NCBI RefSeq assembly: GCF_015477355.1
Contig: NZ_JADLRJ010000010.1
Location: 186,001 to 250,000, forward strand
Length of the DNA stretch: 64,000 nt
Source of the DNA: Nocardia blacklockiae
Lineage (GTDB): Bacteria > Actinomycetota > Actinomycetes > Mycobacteriales > Mycobacteriaceae
Reading direction: 5' to 3'
Shown in pieces: positions 10,969 through 18,433 of the stretch (positions are counted from its first letter, which is position 1; every line of letters starts with the position of its first letter). The translations under genes and the position numbers were made by a program. Under the pieces are notes generated by a model, which saw only the letters and a list, made by a program, of their open reading frames with translations, did no database searches and was not told the DNA's origin.

Positions 10969-12159
10969 TTAGTGACCGGCGGCGAGCTGGAACGGGCCGC
11001 GTTCCCATCGCCAGCCGTGCCGCAGCACCAGCGCCGTGAAATCGACCATGTCGATCCCGGTCTCGTCGACGTAGCCACGGAATTCCGGCCAGGCGATCGG
11101 GCCGGCGGCCAAGCGATTGCGCAGGATGTTCTCGTGCCGGGCGTCCACTGTGTGGCCGCGCAGATCGGGTTCGCCCAGGCGGCCGCCGGTGAACACCAGC
11201 CACCCCCAGCCCTGCTCGTGCGCCCGCGCGCGGGTGGCCGCGAGCGCGACCCGATTGCCGTGCACGGCCAGCCGCGCGAGCGGGACGACGTCGATCAATA
11301 GCGTGCGGCCGTCGGTGAGGCGCGCGGCCACGGTGGGGTAGTGGGTGCGTTCGGCGTCGTCGAGACGGTAGTCCACGGCGAGGGGACGCTCGGTGAAGGT
11401 GTCGACCTGCTCGCTCTCGTCGAGCATGCGCAGCAGCCGCGCCTCCAAGGCTGTGTCGAAACTTGTTTCCCGGCCCAGCTTCTCGGCGAACACGGATCCC
11501 CGCGCGTCGTCGCCGGAGTCGACGGTCGGCACCGGTTCGCCGGGCAGATCGGCGGCTTTGCCCGCGGGCCAATCGGTTCGGCGCAGCAGCGGAACCAGCT
11601 GCCCCGCAACGGGTTCCGCGTGACGGCCGGTGGGCAGGTGCCAGCGCCCGCGCTGCTGCCAGCCCGCGATGCGCTGAAATACGAAGCCCGCCATCCGTTT
11701 CGCGTCGATGAGCGCGTGACCGGCCAGCCGCAGCCGCAGATAGGCGAGATCCTGAGCGGCGACATCGCTGTCGGTGGCATAGATTTCGGCCAGCAGGGTG
11801 CGCACCAGCCGTTCGTCCTGCCAGCCGACGGGATAGCGCTCGGCGAAGATCGCGGTGTCGGGGTAGCCGGTGGCCTGCACGCGGCGGACCATCTGGCCCA
11901 CGGCCCGGGTGTACAACTGGCGCACCCGATCCCGCGACAGCCCGTAGCGCGCGCCCAGCATCGTGAGGGTTTCGGGGCGCTCGCCGTCGAGTCCGAGGCG
12001 CTGCACGATCAGCCGGCCGCCGCGCGGTCGTTCCTCGGCCTGCACGGCCACCATCGTCGCCAGTGTCTCGTCGGCCTCCTCGAGCCCGAACGAGAGCGTC
12101 TCGCCCGGGTCGTCGAGCAGCCCGGCTCGCACGTCGTCGATCCGGCTCGTCGTCACCAC
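10969..12159 (-). CDS. Sigma-4-like HTH protein with TnsA-like C-terminal domain
   Basis: A protein of 396 residues. Residues about 55-95 (ETLTMLGARYGLSRDRVRQL, then YTRAVGQMVRR) are a clear sigma-70 region 4-like helix-turn-helix, the part that reads -35 elements. Residues about 225-340 (SFDTALEARLLRML, then PLAVDYRLDDAERTHYPTV, then ARLTDGRTLLIDVVPLARL) follow the E...D...(D/E)xK layout of TnsA-like/PD-(D/E)XK nucleases, but the last Lys is not evident, so catalysis is doubtful. No region 2 is seen, so it is not a full sigma factor. The start is a GTG with a weak ribosome site. It could be a DNA-binding regulator or a relic of a defence or transposition protein. Confidence 0.65.
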   Translation of the reverse strand: MVTTSRIDDVRAGLLDDPGETLSFGLEEADETLATMVAVQAEERPRGGRLIVQRLGLDGERPETLTMLGARYGLSRDRVRQLYTRAVGQMVRRVQATGYPDTAIFAERYPVGWQDERLVRTLLAEIYATDSDVAAQDLAYLRLRLAGHALIDAKRMAGFVFQRIAGWQQRGRWHLPTGRHAEPVAGQLVPLLRRTDWPAGKAADLPGEPVPTVDSGDDARGSVFAEKLGRETSFDTALEARLLRMLDESEQVDTFTERPLAVDYRLDDAERTHYPTVAARLTDGRTLLIDVVPLARLAVHGNRVALAATRARAHEQGWGWLVFTGGRLGEPDLRGHTVDARHENILRNRLAAGPIAWPEFRGYVDETGIDMVDFTALVLRHGWRWERGPFQLAAGH

Positions 12160-12239
12160 TTCTGCCCGCCTTCGCTACTCCGTTCGAAAAGCGTATCCCC
12201 GCAATCGGTCTGCGGGCGGTAACGACGGACTCGTGTCGG

Positions 12240-13616
12240 TCAGCCGCCGGTCCGGATGCCGAAGCCGGTCAGCGCCAGCGCGCCGAGCCACGCCACCGCC
12301 GCGGCGGCCGCGAGCAGGTGCACGGCGTCGAGGAAATGCCCGTCGGCGGGCGATCCGGCGACCGCGCCGAACACGGCCACGCCGCACGCCGTGCCGATCT
12401 GCCGCGCGGTGTTGGAGGTCCCGGTCGCCAGCCCCGACCGGTCCGGGGGAGTGGCCCGCACGACCGCGGCCACCACCGACGCGGTGATCAGCCCGCCACC
12501 GCAGCCGACCAGCAGGAACCCGGCGAGCAACCAGCCGATCCCGCCGCTCGCGGGCACCTGGGTGAGCAGCACCGAGCCGGCGGCCGACACCACGCAGCCG
12601 AGGCCGACCGCCGTGCGCGGGCCGCGCCGCGCGGTGATCCAGCCGGACACCGGCGCCAGCACGACCAATGGCACGGCCATCGGCAGCACCGCGATCCCGG
12701 CGGCAGGCGGCGAAAAGTGCCGCACCTCTTGCAAATACAGCATGCCGACGAAGAGCAGCCCGTTGAAGATCAGGTTCATGGTCAGCGCCACCACGTTCGG
12801 TGTCAGGAATTCCTTGCGGCGCAACAGGTCCAGCGGCAGGATCGGATTCGCGCTGCGCGCCGAACTCGCCAGCGCGATAGCGAGCGCCGCGACGGTGACC
12901 GCCGCCGCCACCGCGGTCGTCGTGCCCGCGTGGTGGCCCGCCGAGATGACGGTGAACACGAAGCCGCCCAACGCGATCACGAATCCCAGCAGCCCGGCCG
13001 CGTCGAGCCGACCGCCGCGCGTACCGGGACGGGCGGGCACCACGCGCAACGCCGCGACGACGACCAGCGCGGTCAGCGGCACATTGATCCAGAACACCGG
13101 CCGCCAGCCCAGCGCGCCGGTCAGCACGCCGCCCAGCAGCGGTCCGGCCGGGAGCGCCAGCGACGAGATCGCGGCCCAGGTGCCCAGCGCGCGGGCCTGC
13201 TCGTCGCGTTCGGGGTACACCTCGACGATGACCGCCATCGTGCTGGGCAGCAGCAGCGCCCCGCCGACACCTTGCATCGCGCGCCCGGCGATCAGCACGC
13301 CGGTCGTCGGCGCGAGCGCACAGACCAGCGAGGCGAACCCGAACAGCGCGAACCCCGCGACCAGCACCCGCCGGTGACCGATCCGGTCGCCGAGCGTCCC
13401 CGCCGCCAGCAGCAGTCCCGCGATCGCGACGACGTAGCCGTCGACCACCCATTGCAGCATCGACACGTCCGACTCCAAATCGCGCCCGATGCTGGGCAGG
13501 GCGACGTTCACGATCGTCACGTCGAGCAGCACCAGGAACATGCCCGCGCACATCACGGCCAGCACGCGCCCGCGCCGCGCGGTCGGCGTAGTGGTCTCGA
13601 GGGTCGTAGTACTCAT
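12240..13616 (-). CDS. DHA2-type MFS drug efflux pump (14 TM)
   Basis: A protein of 458 residues with the EmrB/QacA hallmarks: LDVTIVNVALPSI in TM1, DGYVVAIAGLLLAAGTLGDR (motif A ending), RAMQGVGGALLLPSTMAVI (motif C region) and about 14 hydrophobic helices. These proton-driven pumps export amphipathic drugs and antiseptics from the cytoplasm. The ATG at 13616 faces the ArsR-type regulator gene across 102 bases, the usual layout for a pump repressed by its divergent neighbour. Substrate unknown. Confidence 0.92.
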   Translation of the reverse strand: MSTTTLETTTPTARRGRVLAVMCAGMFLVLLDVTIVNVALPSIGRDLESDVSMLQWVVDGYVVAIAGLLLAAGTLGDRIGHRRVLVAGFALFGFASLVCALAPTTGVLIAGRAMQGVGGALLLPSTMAVIVEVYPERDEQARALGTWAAISSLALPAGPLLGGVLTGALGWRPVFWINVPLTALVVVAALRVVPARPGTRGGRLDAAGLLGFVIALGGFVFTVISAGHHAGTTTAVAAAVTVAALAIALASSARSANPILPLDLLRRKEFLTPNVVALTMNLIFNGLLFVGMLYLQEVRHFSPPAAGIAVLPMAVPLVVLAPVSGWITARRGPRTAVGLGCVVSAAGSVLLTQVPASGGIGWLLAGFLLVGCGGGLITASVVAAVVRATPPDRSGLATGTSNTARQIGTACGVAVFGAVAGSPADGHFLDAVHLLAAAAAVAWLGALALTGFGIRTGG

Positions 13617-13718
13617 GACCGCAGTGTCATCCGGGGAAGGTTCGGGATGGGCCGAAGTGTGGGTGCCCGCGTCCATGATTCGGTGGGGGCCGAAATGTCG
13701 TGGCGGCAGACTGGGGTC

Positions 13719-14486
13719 ATGACAGACGACCGTCCCCTCTACGGCTACACCGACATCGCCGCGGTCGGTGCTCTGCTGGCCGACGCGACCAGGGCCCGGA
13801 TCGTCACGACGCTCACCGACGGCCGGGCGCTGCCCGCTTCCGTGCTGGCCTCGGAATCGGGCGTCGCGGCCTCGACCGCCAGCGAGCACCTGTCGCGCCT
13901 GGTCGACGGCGGCCTGCTGACCGTGGAGCGGTCCGGTCGCCACCGTTACTACCGCCTGGCAAACAGTGAGGTCGCGGTGGCGATCGAGGCACTGGCGGTG
14001 CTGGCCCCGTCCCGGCCCGTCCGTTCGCTGCGGGAGTCCACCCGCGCCGCCGCCCTGCGCCGCGCCCGCAGCTGCTACGACCACCTCGCGGGCCGCCTCG
14101 GCGTCGCGGTCACCGAGGCGCTGCTGGAGCAGCGCGCCCTCATCCGCACCGACGGCGTCGCGGGAACCGTACGCGCACAGGATGATCCGATCTCCGCACC
14201 GCTTCGCGACCATCCCTACCAACTGGGCCCGAATGCCGAACCGCTGTTCGCCGAATTGGGCGTCGACCTGTCCGCGGCCGAGCGCGGCCGCCGCCCGCTG
14301 TTGCGCTTCTGCGTCGACTGGAGCGAACAACGCCACCATCTCAGCGGTGGGCTCGGCGCGGCGGTCCTCACCCGCATGGAATCCGCGGGCTGGGTCGAGC
14401 GCGGCCGCACCCGCCGTTCTTTGCGAGTCACCGATTCGGGTGCGCGGGTTTTGAGTGAAGTGCTGGGGGTCGAGTCGGCGGCCTGA
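13719..14486 (+). CDS. ArsR/winged-helix transcriptional regulator
   Basis: A protein of 255 residues. The N-terminal 85 residues are an ArsR-type winged helix (ADATRARIVTTLTDGRALPA, then SVLASESGVAASTASEHLSR as helix-turn-helix, then ERSGRHRYYRLAN as wing). The C-terminal part (DHLAGRLGVAVTEALLEQ, HLSGGLGAAVLTRMESAGWV) is a second conserved domain found in longer actinobacterial ArsR proteins. No metal-binding Cys cluster is visible, so it probably senses an organic ligand. It is divergent from the MFS pump and is likely its repressor. Confidence 0.88.
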   Translation: MTDDRPLYGYTDIAAVGALLADATRARIVTTLTDGRALPASVLASESGVAASTASEHLSRLVDGGLLTVERSGRHRYYRLANSEVAVAIEALAVLAPSRPVRSLRESTRAAALRRARSCYDHLAGRLGVAVTEALLEQRALIRTDGVAGTVRAQDDPISAPLRDHPYQLGPNAEPLFAELGVDLSAAERGRRPLLRFCVDWSEQRHHLSGGLGAAVLTRMESAGWVERGRTRRSLRVTDSGARVLSEVLGVESAA

Positions 14487-14619
14487 GCGGGGCCCCGCCC
14501 GGTTCTTGTCTCGTGCCCACTGACCAGCTGTGATGATCAGCTCGATGCGGGCATCCGGGAGGGTAGGAAGACTGAAAGGTAGGACGAATACACGCTCGCC
14601 GAGCCGAAAGGACGACCCC

Positions 14620-15594
14620 ATGTCCACGACGCTTCAGCAACCGGCCGCGGAAACCATCGAGGCCGCGCTGCGGCTCGCTCAGCGAGCCCCGTCGATCCAC
14701 AATTCGCAACCCTGGCAATGGCGCTTCGAGGACGGCGAACTGCGTCTCTTCGCCGACCTGTCGCGGCACCTGACCGCCACCGATCCCGATCGACGCGCCC
14801 TCGAACTGAGTTGTGGCGCGGCGCTCCACCACGCCCGGCTCGCACTCTTCGCGCGCGGCTGGGCCACCGAGGTGCGCTACCTGCCCGACCCCGATCGCCC
14901 GGACTGGCTGGCCACGATGCGGCTGGCGCCGCGCACGCCCGCGGCGGCGGACATCAGCCTGAGCGAGGCGATTCCGCGGCGGCGCAGCGACCGTCGCCGT
15001 TTCGACAACGGCGACGTGCCGCGCAAACACCTGCGCGTCGCCGCCGACTACGCGTGCCGCTTCGGTGCGCAGATCCACGTCGTGCCCGAGGCGGGGAAGG
15101 CCCGCCTCGGCACGCTCATGCGCATCGCCGGCTCCCGCCACGCCCGTGACCTGCCGTATCAAATCGAGCTTGCGCAGTGGAGCGGCCGCCGCGGCGGCGT
15201 GGACGGAGTGCCGGCCCGCAACGCGGCCCCGGTACGCCCGGAGGACCGGATGCCCAGCCGCAAATTCGCCGACCCCGAACTACCCGATCCTCTCGTCACC
15301 GACGACGCCGAGTGGCTGCTGATCTGCACCGCCGAGGACGACCGGGTCGCGCGAATCCGTGCCGGTGAGACCCTGAGCGCCCTACTACTGGCATCGACCA
15401 CGCTGGGCCTGGCGACATGCATCCAAACCGAGCCGCTGGGCATCGCGGACCTCCGCGAAGAAATCCGCTTCTCGCTGTGCGAGGGAGCGTTCCCGCAGGC
15501 CATGGTCCGCGTCGGAGCGACGACCAGCGCCACGACACCGCCGCCGACCCCGCGCCGGGATCTCGATGAGGTGTTCGCCGGGGCGGGTAGTTGA
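14620..15594 (+). CDS. Acg-family nitroreductase-like protein
   Basis: A protein of 324 residues. LRLAQRAPSIHNSQPWQW is the typical FMN-binding start of Acg/Rv3131-type proteins, and IPRRRSDRRRFDNGDVP plus LSALLLASTTLGLATCIQTE are the other conserved blocks. In mycobacteria these proteins belong to the DosR dormancy regulon and hold FMN in a nearly closed, occluded site, so they may store flavin rather than reduce nitro groups. GAAAGGA lies 8-14 bases before the ATG at 14620. I see no clear DosR box in the 133 bases upstream. Confidence 0.88.
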   Translation: MSTTLQQPAAETIEAALRLAQRAPSIHNSQPWQWRFEDGELRLFADLSRHLTATDPDRRALELSCGAALHHARLALFARGWATEVRYLPDPDRPDWLATMRLAPRTPAAADISLSEAIPRRRSDRRRFDNGDVPRKHLRVAADYACRFGAQIHVVPEAGKARLGTLMRIAGSRHARDLPYQIELAQWSGRRGGVDGVPARNAAPVRPEDRMPSRKFADPELPDPLVTDDAEWLLICTAEDDRVARIRAGETLSALLLASTTLGLATCIQTEPLGIADLREEIRFSLCEGAFPQAMVRVGATTSATTPPPTPRRDLDEVFAGAGS

Positions 15595-15634
15595 CGCCGG
15601 GTTCTGCGGCAGAAGTTTCTGGCACATACAGGAA

Positions 15635-15656
15635 AGGCCCGGCTTCCGCCGGGCCT
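15635..15656 (-). terminator. Rho-independent terminator of the tRNA operon
   Basis: A perfect nine-base stem (AGGCCCGGC / GCCGGGCCT) with a TTCC loop. Read on the minus strand, it lies 18 bases after the end of tRNA-Val(GAC) and is followed by TTTCC. It can also act on the plus strand as the end of the nitroreductase transcript. Confidence 0.75.
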
Positions 15657-15674
15657 GAACTGCATGAATGTTGG

Positions 15675-15746
15675 TGCGCGATACTGGGATTGAACCAGTG
15701 ACCTCTTCCGTGTCAGGGAAGCGCTCTCCCGCTGAGCTAATCGCGC
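15675..15746 (-). tRNA. tRNA-Val (GAC)
   Basis: A full cloverleaf on the minus strand: acceptor GCGCGAT/ATCGCGC with discriminator A, D-arm AGCTCAGCGGGAGAGC, anticodon stem CTTCC/GGAAG with loop CTGACAC (anticodon GAC), T-arm CTGGTTCAATCCCAG. The CCA end is not encoded. Last of three tRNAs in a minus-strand operon. Confidence 0.95.
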
Positions 15747-15760
15747 GTGGTGCCTCTTAG

Positions 15761-15831
15761 AGGCGGCGACGGGAATCGAACCCGTGTGCACGGCTTTGCA
15801 GGCCGTTGCCTCACCACTCGGCCACACCGCC
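15761..15831 (-). tRNA. tRNA-Cys (GCA)
   Basis: Minus strand. Acceptor GGCGGTG pairs with CGCCGCC through one G-U pair; anticodon loop CTGCAAA gives GCA; T-arm CGGGTTCGATTCCCG. Fourteen bases separate it from tRNA-Val. CCA is not encoded. Confidence 0.95.
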
Positions 15832-15854
15832 AACCAAGGCCGGGTTGGCCTTCG

Positions 15855-15927
15855 AGCGGATGACGGGATTCGAACCCGCGACCCTCACCTTGGCAAGGTG
15901 ATGCGCTACCAGCTGCGCTACATCCGC
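15855..15927 (-). tRNA. tRNA-Gly (GCC)
   Basis: Minus strand. Acceptor GCGGATG/CATCCGC, anticodon stem CACC/GGTG with loop TTGCCAA (anticodon GCC), T-arm CGGGTTCGAATCCCG. First tRNA of the operon. Confidence 0.95.
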
Positions 15928-15974
15928 ATTTCGCTTCCGGAGGCCCTCTCGGTGCCTTCCGGCTGCGAGAGAGA

Positions 15975-16001
15975 ACACTAGCCCACGTCCCGCGCTGTCA
16001 A
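15975..16001 (-). promoter_or_regulatory. Promoter of the Gly-Cys-Val tRNA operon
   Basis: On the minus strand a perfect -35 TTGACA (complement of 15996-16001) is followed after 15 bases by TAGTGT (complement of 15975-15980) as -10. The spacing is short but the elements are good and nothing else lies between here and tRNA-Gly. The rest of 15928-16371 holds no gene that I can support. Confidence 0.5.
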
Positions 16002-16371
16002 CAAATCCGCTGGTAGATGAGGGTAAATCTGAATGACAACGATGTGGTTCAGCTGGTCGCGGCGAGTATCCCCGCGCCGTCGTCGACTGCGGCTCCCGCG
16101 GCACCGGCGGCCGCGCGCGGACCCATGGTGACCAATGAGCGGCCGCAAGATAACTGTGCGCGAGGACCTTTCCGGTCCCAGCGATCACGACGATCCCGCC
16201 AGATCCCACCCTCCACGACCCAGTCGACCGTCACGCGCACAATTGCCCACCACCCCGTGAACGTCCGTAAACACCCAGGTAGGCCCGCGATTTGGTGTGA
16301 CGCGGGTGAACCGTGTTAAAGTTCCATCCCGTCCGGACCGGCACCGCGAGCCGCCCCGGACACCTTCTCCC

Positions 16372-16446
16372 GGTCCCATAGCTCAGCGGGAGAGCGCTCG
16401 CCTCACACGCGAGAGGTCGCTGGTTCGAAACCAGCTGGGACCACCA
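16372..16446 (+). tRNA. tRNA-Val (CAC)
   Basis: Plus strand. Acceptor GGTCCCA/TGGGACC, anticodon stem CTCGC/GCGAG with loop CTCACAC (anticodon CAC), T-arm CTGGTTCGAAACCAG. The CCA end is encoded (16444-16446), unlike the three minus-strand tRNAs. A likely promoter is TTGGTG (16292-16297), 17 bases, then GTTAAA (16315-16320). An integrase remnant abuts its 3' end. Confidence 0.95.
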
Positions 16447-16454
16447 TGATCGTT

Positions 16455-16780
16455 TTATTGGAAACAGCGACCGCTCGCTCGCATTGAAGATCGTGAAGAG
16501 CGGTAAAAATCGAGTTCTTCTCGTCCGTGACCCCGACGATCGCGTCGTCCTCTAGATCGCCGATGTAGAAGCGCTGGTAGAACGCCTCGTTGAGGTGGCG
16601 TCGTACCTCAGGTCGACGAGACGGTTCTCTTTCTTGTCCAATTCTTTGAGCTGTCGGCTCAGGTCGGCGTGCATCAGACGAAGTATTCGTACCGGACGCC
16701 GTACCACGTAGCCGACGTAGTAGGGGTCGCGCAGCATGTTGTGCAGGGTGGACTGAACGCGCCTTGCCGCCGAGGTGATT
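16455..16780 (-). pseudogene. 3' remnant of a large serine integrase
   Basis: On the minus strand the translation STLHNMLRDPYYVGYVV is the classic (I/L)xxMLRNPYYxG segment of the recombinase domain of large serine integrases. It is followed by DLSRQLKELDKKENRLVDLR, part of the usual coiled coil. Near base 16590-16605 the frame shifts: downstream text FYQRFYIGDLEDDAIVGVTD continues in another frame. The catalytic N-terminal domain is absent, and its upstream end runs directly into the end of the next gene. It is therefore a decayed tail of an integrated element, lying about 10 bases after tRNA-Val(CAC). Confidence 0.75.
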
Positions 16781-16805
16781 CCGCAGCTGCGGTGATCCTC
16801 GGCGG

Positions 16806-18401
16806 TCAGCGCGGGCAGTCGGGATAGGTCTGGCCCGGCCGCGACGGCACGGTCGCGGGGACCGGCAGGGGCTGGTCCGGGCGAGCGTCGATCGGGCACA
16901 GCCGCACCACCGCCGGGGGCTGCCCGGACCGGTTGCCGCCGTTGTCGAACATGATCGGGCCGCCGGCGCCGGGCACCGCCTGGGCCGGGGCGGAGAAGCC
17001 GCCGATCACGCTGTTGACCGAGGTGCGCTCGACCGGTTGCCCGGCGGGCAGCCGGTTCACGGCGGTGGCGATGGTCAGCACCGCGTCGTAGCCGTTGACC
17101 GCCCAGTTGTCGGGCAGGTGCTCCGGATCGAATCCGGCGCCGGTGAACGCCTGCCGGTACCGGATCGTATTGGGGTCCTCGGGTCCGCGTTCGGCGCCGG
17201 CCAGCAGGCTGTACACCAGCCGGATCCGGCCGGAGGTGAAGCTGGGCGAGGTCAGCGCGCGGCGGCGCAGGTCCTCGCGTCCGGGGTCGAGTTCGGGGTG
17301 GCGCAGCCGGTCGCCGTCGGAGACGCTGACGATGTCGACCGGTTTGGCGGCGCACTGCCCGTTGGCGTACAGCTCGTCGAGGCGGACCACGAATCGCGCG
17401 AGGTCGCGGCCGCGGGCGAGGTAGGCGACGGTGACCTCCTTGGGGTCCGCGCAGACCCGCCGCGCGGTCTGGTCGACGGTCACCGGGTCGGTCGTATCGA
17501 ATTTCACGTCCACGATGTCGTTGCCGGTGACGTCGCCGAATTCCCGGTGCAGCAGCGGCAGCGCGGTACAGGTGTAGGGATCGGTGCGGTCGGTGGGGAC
17601 CATGACGTAGTCGGGCCGCGGGCCGACGCTGCCGTGCAGCGCCTGGATCTGCGGGAAGACGCGGTGCGCGAGCCGGTAGTAGTAGTCGGTGCCCATGCCC
17701 TGCGAATAGGTCGCTCCCCGGTCGCAGGACGCGAAGTCGGGGCGGTCGGCGCGCGAGCCCTGCCGGTCGAAGCCCTCGGCCGTCACCACGTCCGACACCA
17801 TCGGAATCTTCTTGTCCGCCAGCGTATTCACCACGTCCACGGTGGCCTGGTTGCTGAGCCCGACCCCGGCGACGGCGACGACGTCGCCGCGCGCGGCGAG
17901 CCGGCGCGCCACCCCGGCCGGGTCGCCGTTGCCGTCGTAGTCGCCGAGTTGCCCGACGATCAGCCGCACGGGGTGTACGCAGCCGACGTCGTTGGCGGCG
18001 CGCTGGCCGGCGGCCATGCCCTCGAGTTCGTGCAGCGGGCGGCCGCCGGCGAACGGGTCGGTCATGGTCAGCAGGACGCCGACGGTGACCGCGGGGCCGG
18101 GGCAGTTGCGGGTGGCCTCGCCGTTCTGGCGGTCGATCGCGGCCATGATCGGGGCGAAATCGTCGATGCCGAAGGCGTAGGCGCCCTCACTGAGCCCGAC
18201 GCAGCGGGTGCCGGCCAGCCAGGTGCCCTCGCCGTGGCAGTCCGGGTCGGCCTGCCACGGGCGCACGACGACCAGGGCGGCCGCGACGAGCACGGCGGCG
18301 AGGACGGTCGCGAGCAGTGGCAGCCAGTCCTTCGGATGCGGGAGCGGTCGGTCGGGACGGGGGAAGATCAGTAGTCTGTGCCGCTCACCCACGCGCAGCA
18401 T
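16806..18401 (-). CDS. Membrane-anchored periplasmic-binding-protein-like protein
   Basis: A protein of 531 residues. One N-terminal TM helix (DWLPLLATVLAAVLVAAALVVV, about residues 25-45) leads to a large extracytoplasmic domain. The domain follows the type I periplasmic-binding (LivJ/ABC amino-acid receptor) plan: TVGVLLTMTDPFAGG, DVVAVAGVGLSNQATVDVVN, KKIPMVSDVVTAEGF, WAVNGYDAVLTIATAVNRL. GGAAAGG sits three bases before the ATG at 18401, deciding the start. It follows the putative NTPase gene by 32 bases on the same strand; no permease gene is nearby, so sensing or signalling is more likely than transport. Ligand unknown. Confidence 0.75.
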   Translation of the reverse strand: MLRVGERHRLLIFPRPDRPLPHPKDWLPLLATVLAAVLVAAALVVVRPWQADPDCHGEGTWLAGTRCVGLSEGAYAFGIDDFAPIMAAIDRQNGEATRNCPGPAVTVGVLLTMTDPFAGGRPLHELEGMAAGQRAANDVGCVHPVRLIVGQLGDYDGNGDPAGVARRLAARGDVVAVAGVGLSNQATVDVVNTLADKKIPMVSDVVTAEGFDRQGSRADRPDFASCDRGATYSQGMGTDYYYRLAHRVFPQIQALHGSVGPRPDYVMVPTDRTDPYTCTALPLLHREFGDVTGNDIVDVKFDTTDPVTVDQTARRVCADPKEVTVAYLARGRDLARFVVRLDELYANGQCAAKPVDIVSVSDGDRLRHPELDPGREDLRRRALTSPSFTSGRIRLVYSLLAGAERGPEDPNTIRYRQAFTGAGFDPEHLPDNWAVNGYDAVLTIATAVNRLPAGQPVERTSVNSVIGGFSAPAQAVPGAGGPIMFDNGGNRSGQPPAVVRLCPIDARPDQPLPVPATVPSRPGQTYPDCPR

Positions 18402-18433
18402 CCTTTCCAGAGCAGTTGTGCCGACCGGCCGCG

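Noticed and set aside
10175-11572. Upstream extension of the P-type ATPase frame by about 460 codons
   Set aside because: It runs through the small membrane protein gene and into the sigma-like gene in another frame. The ATGA overlap at 10174 gives a clear start.
10969-12159. Full sigma factor
   Set aside because: Only a region 4-like helix-turn-helix is seen; no region 2 core-binding and -10 melting motif.
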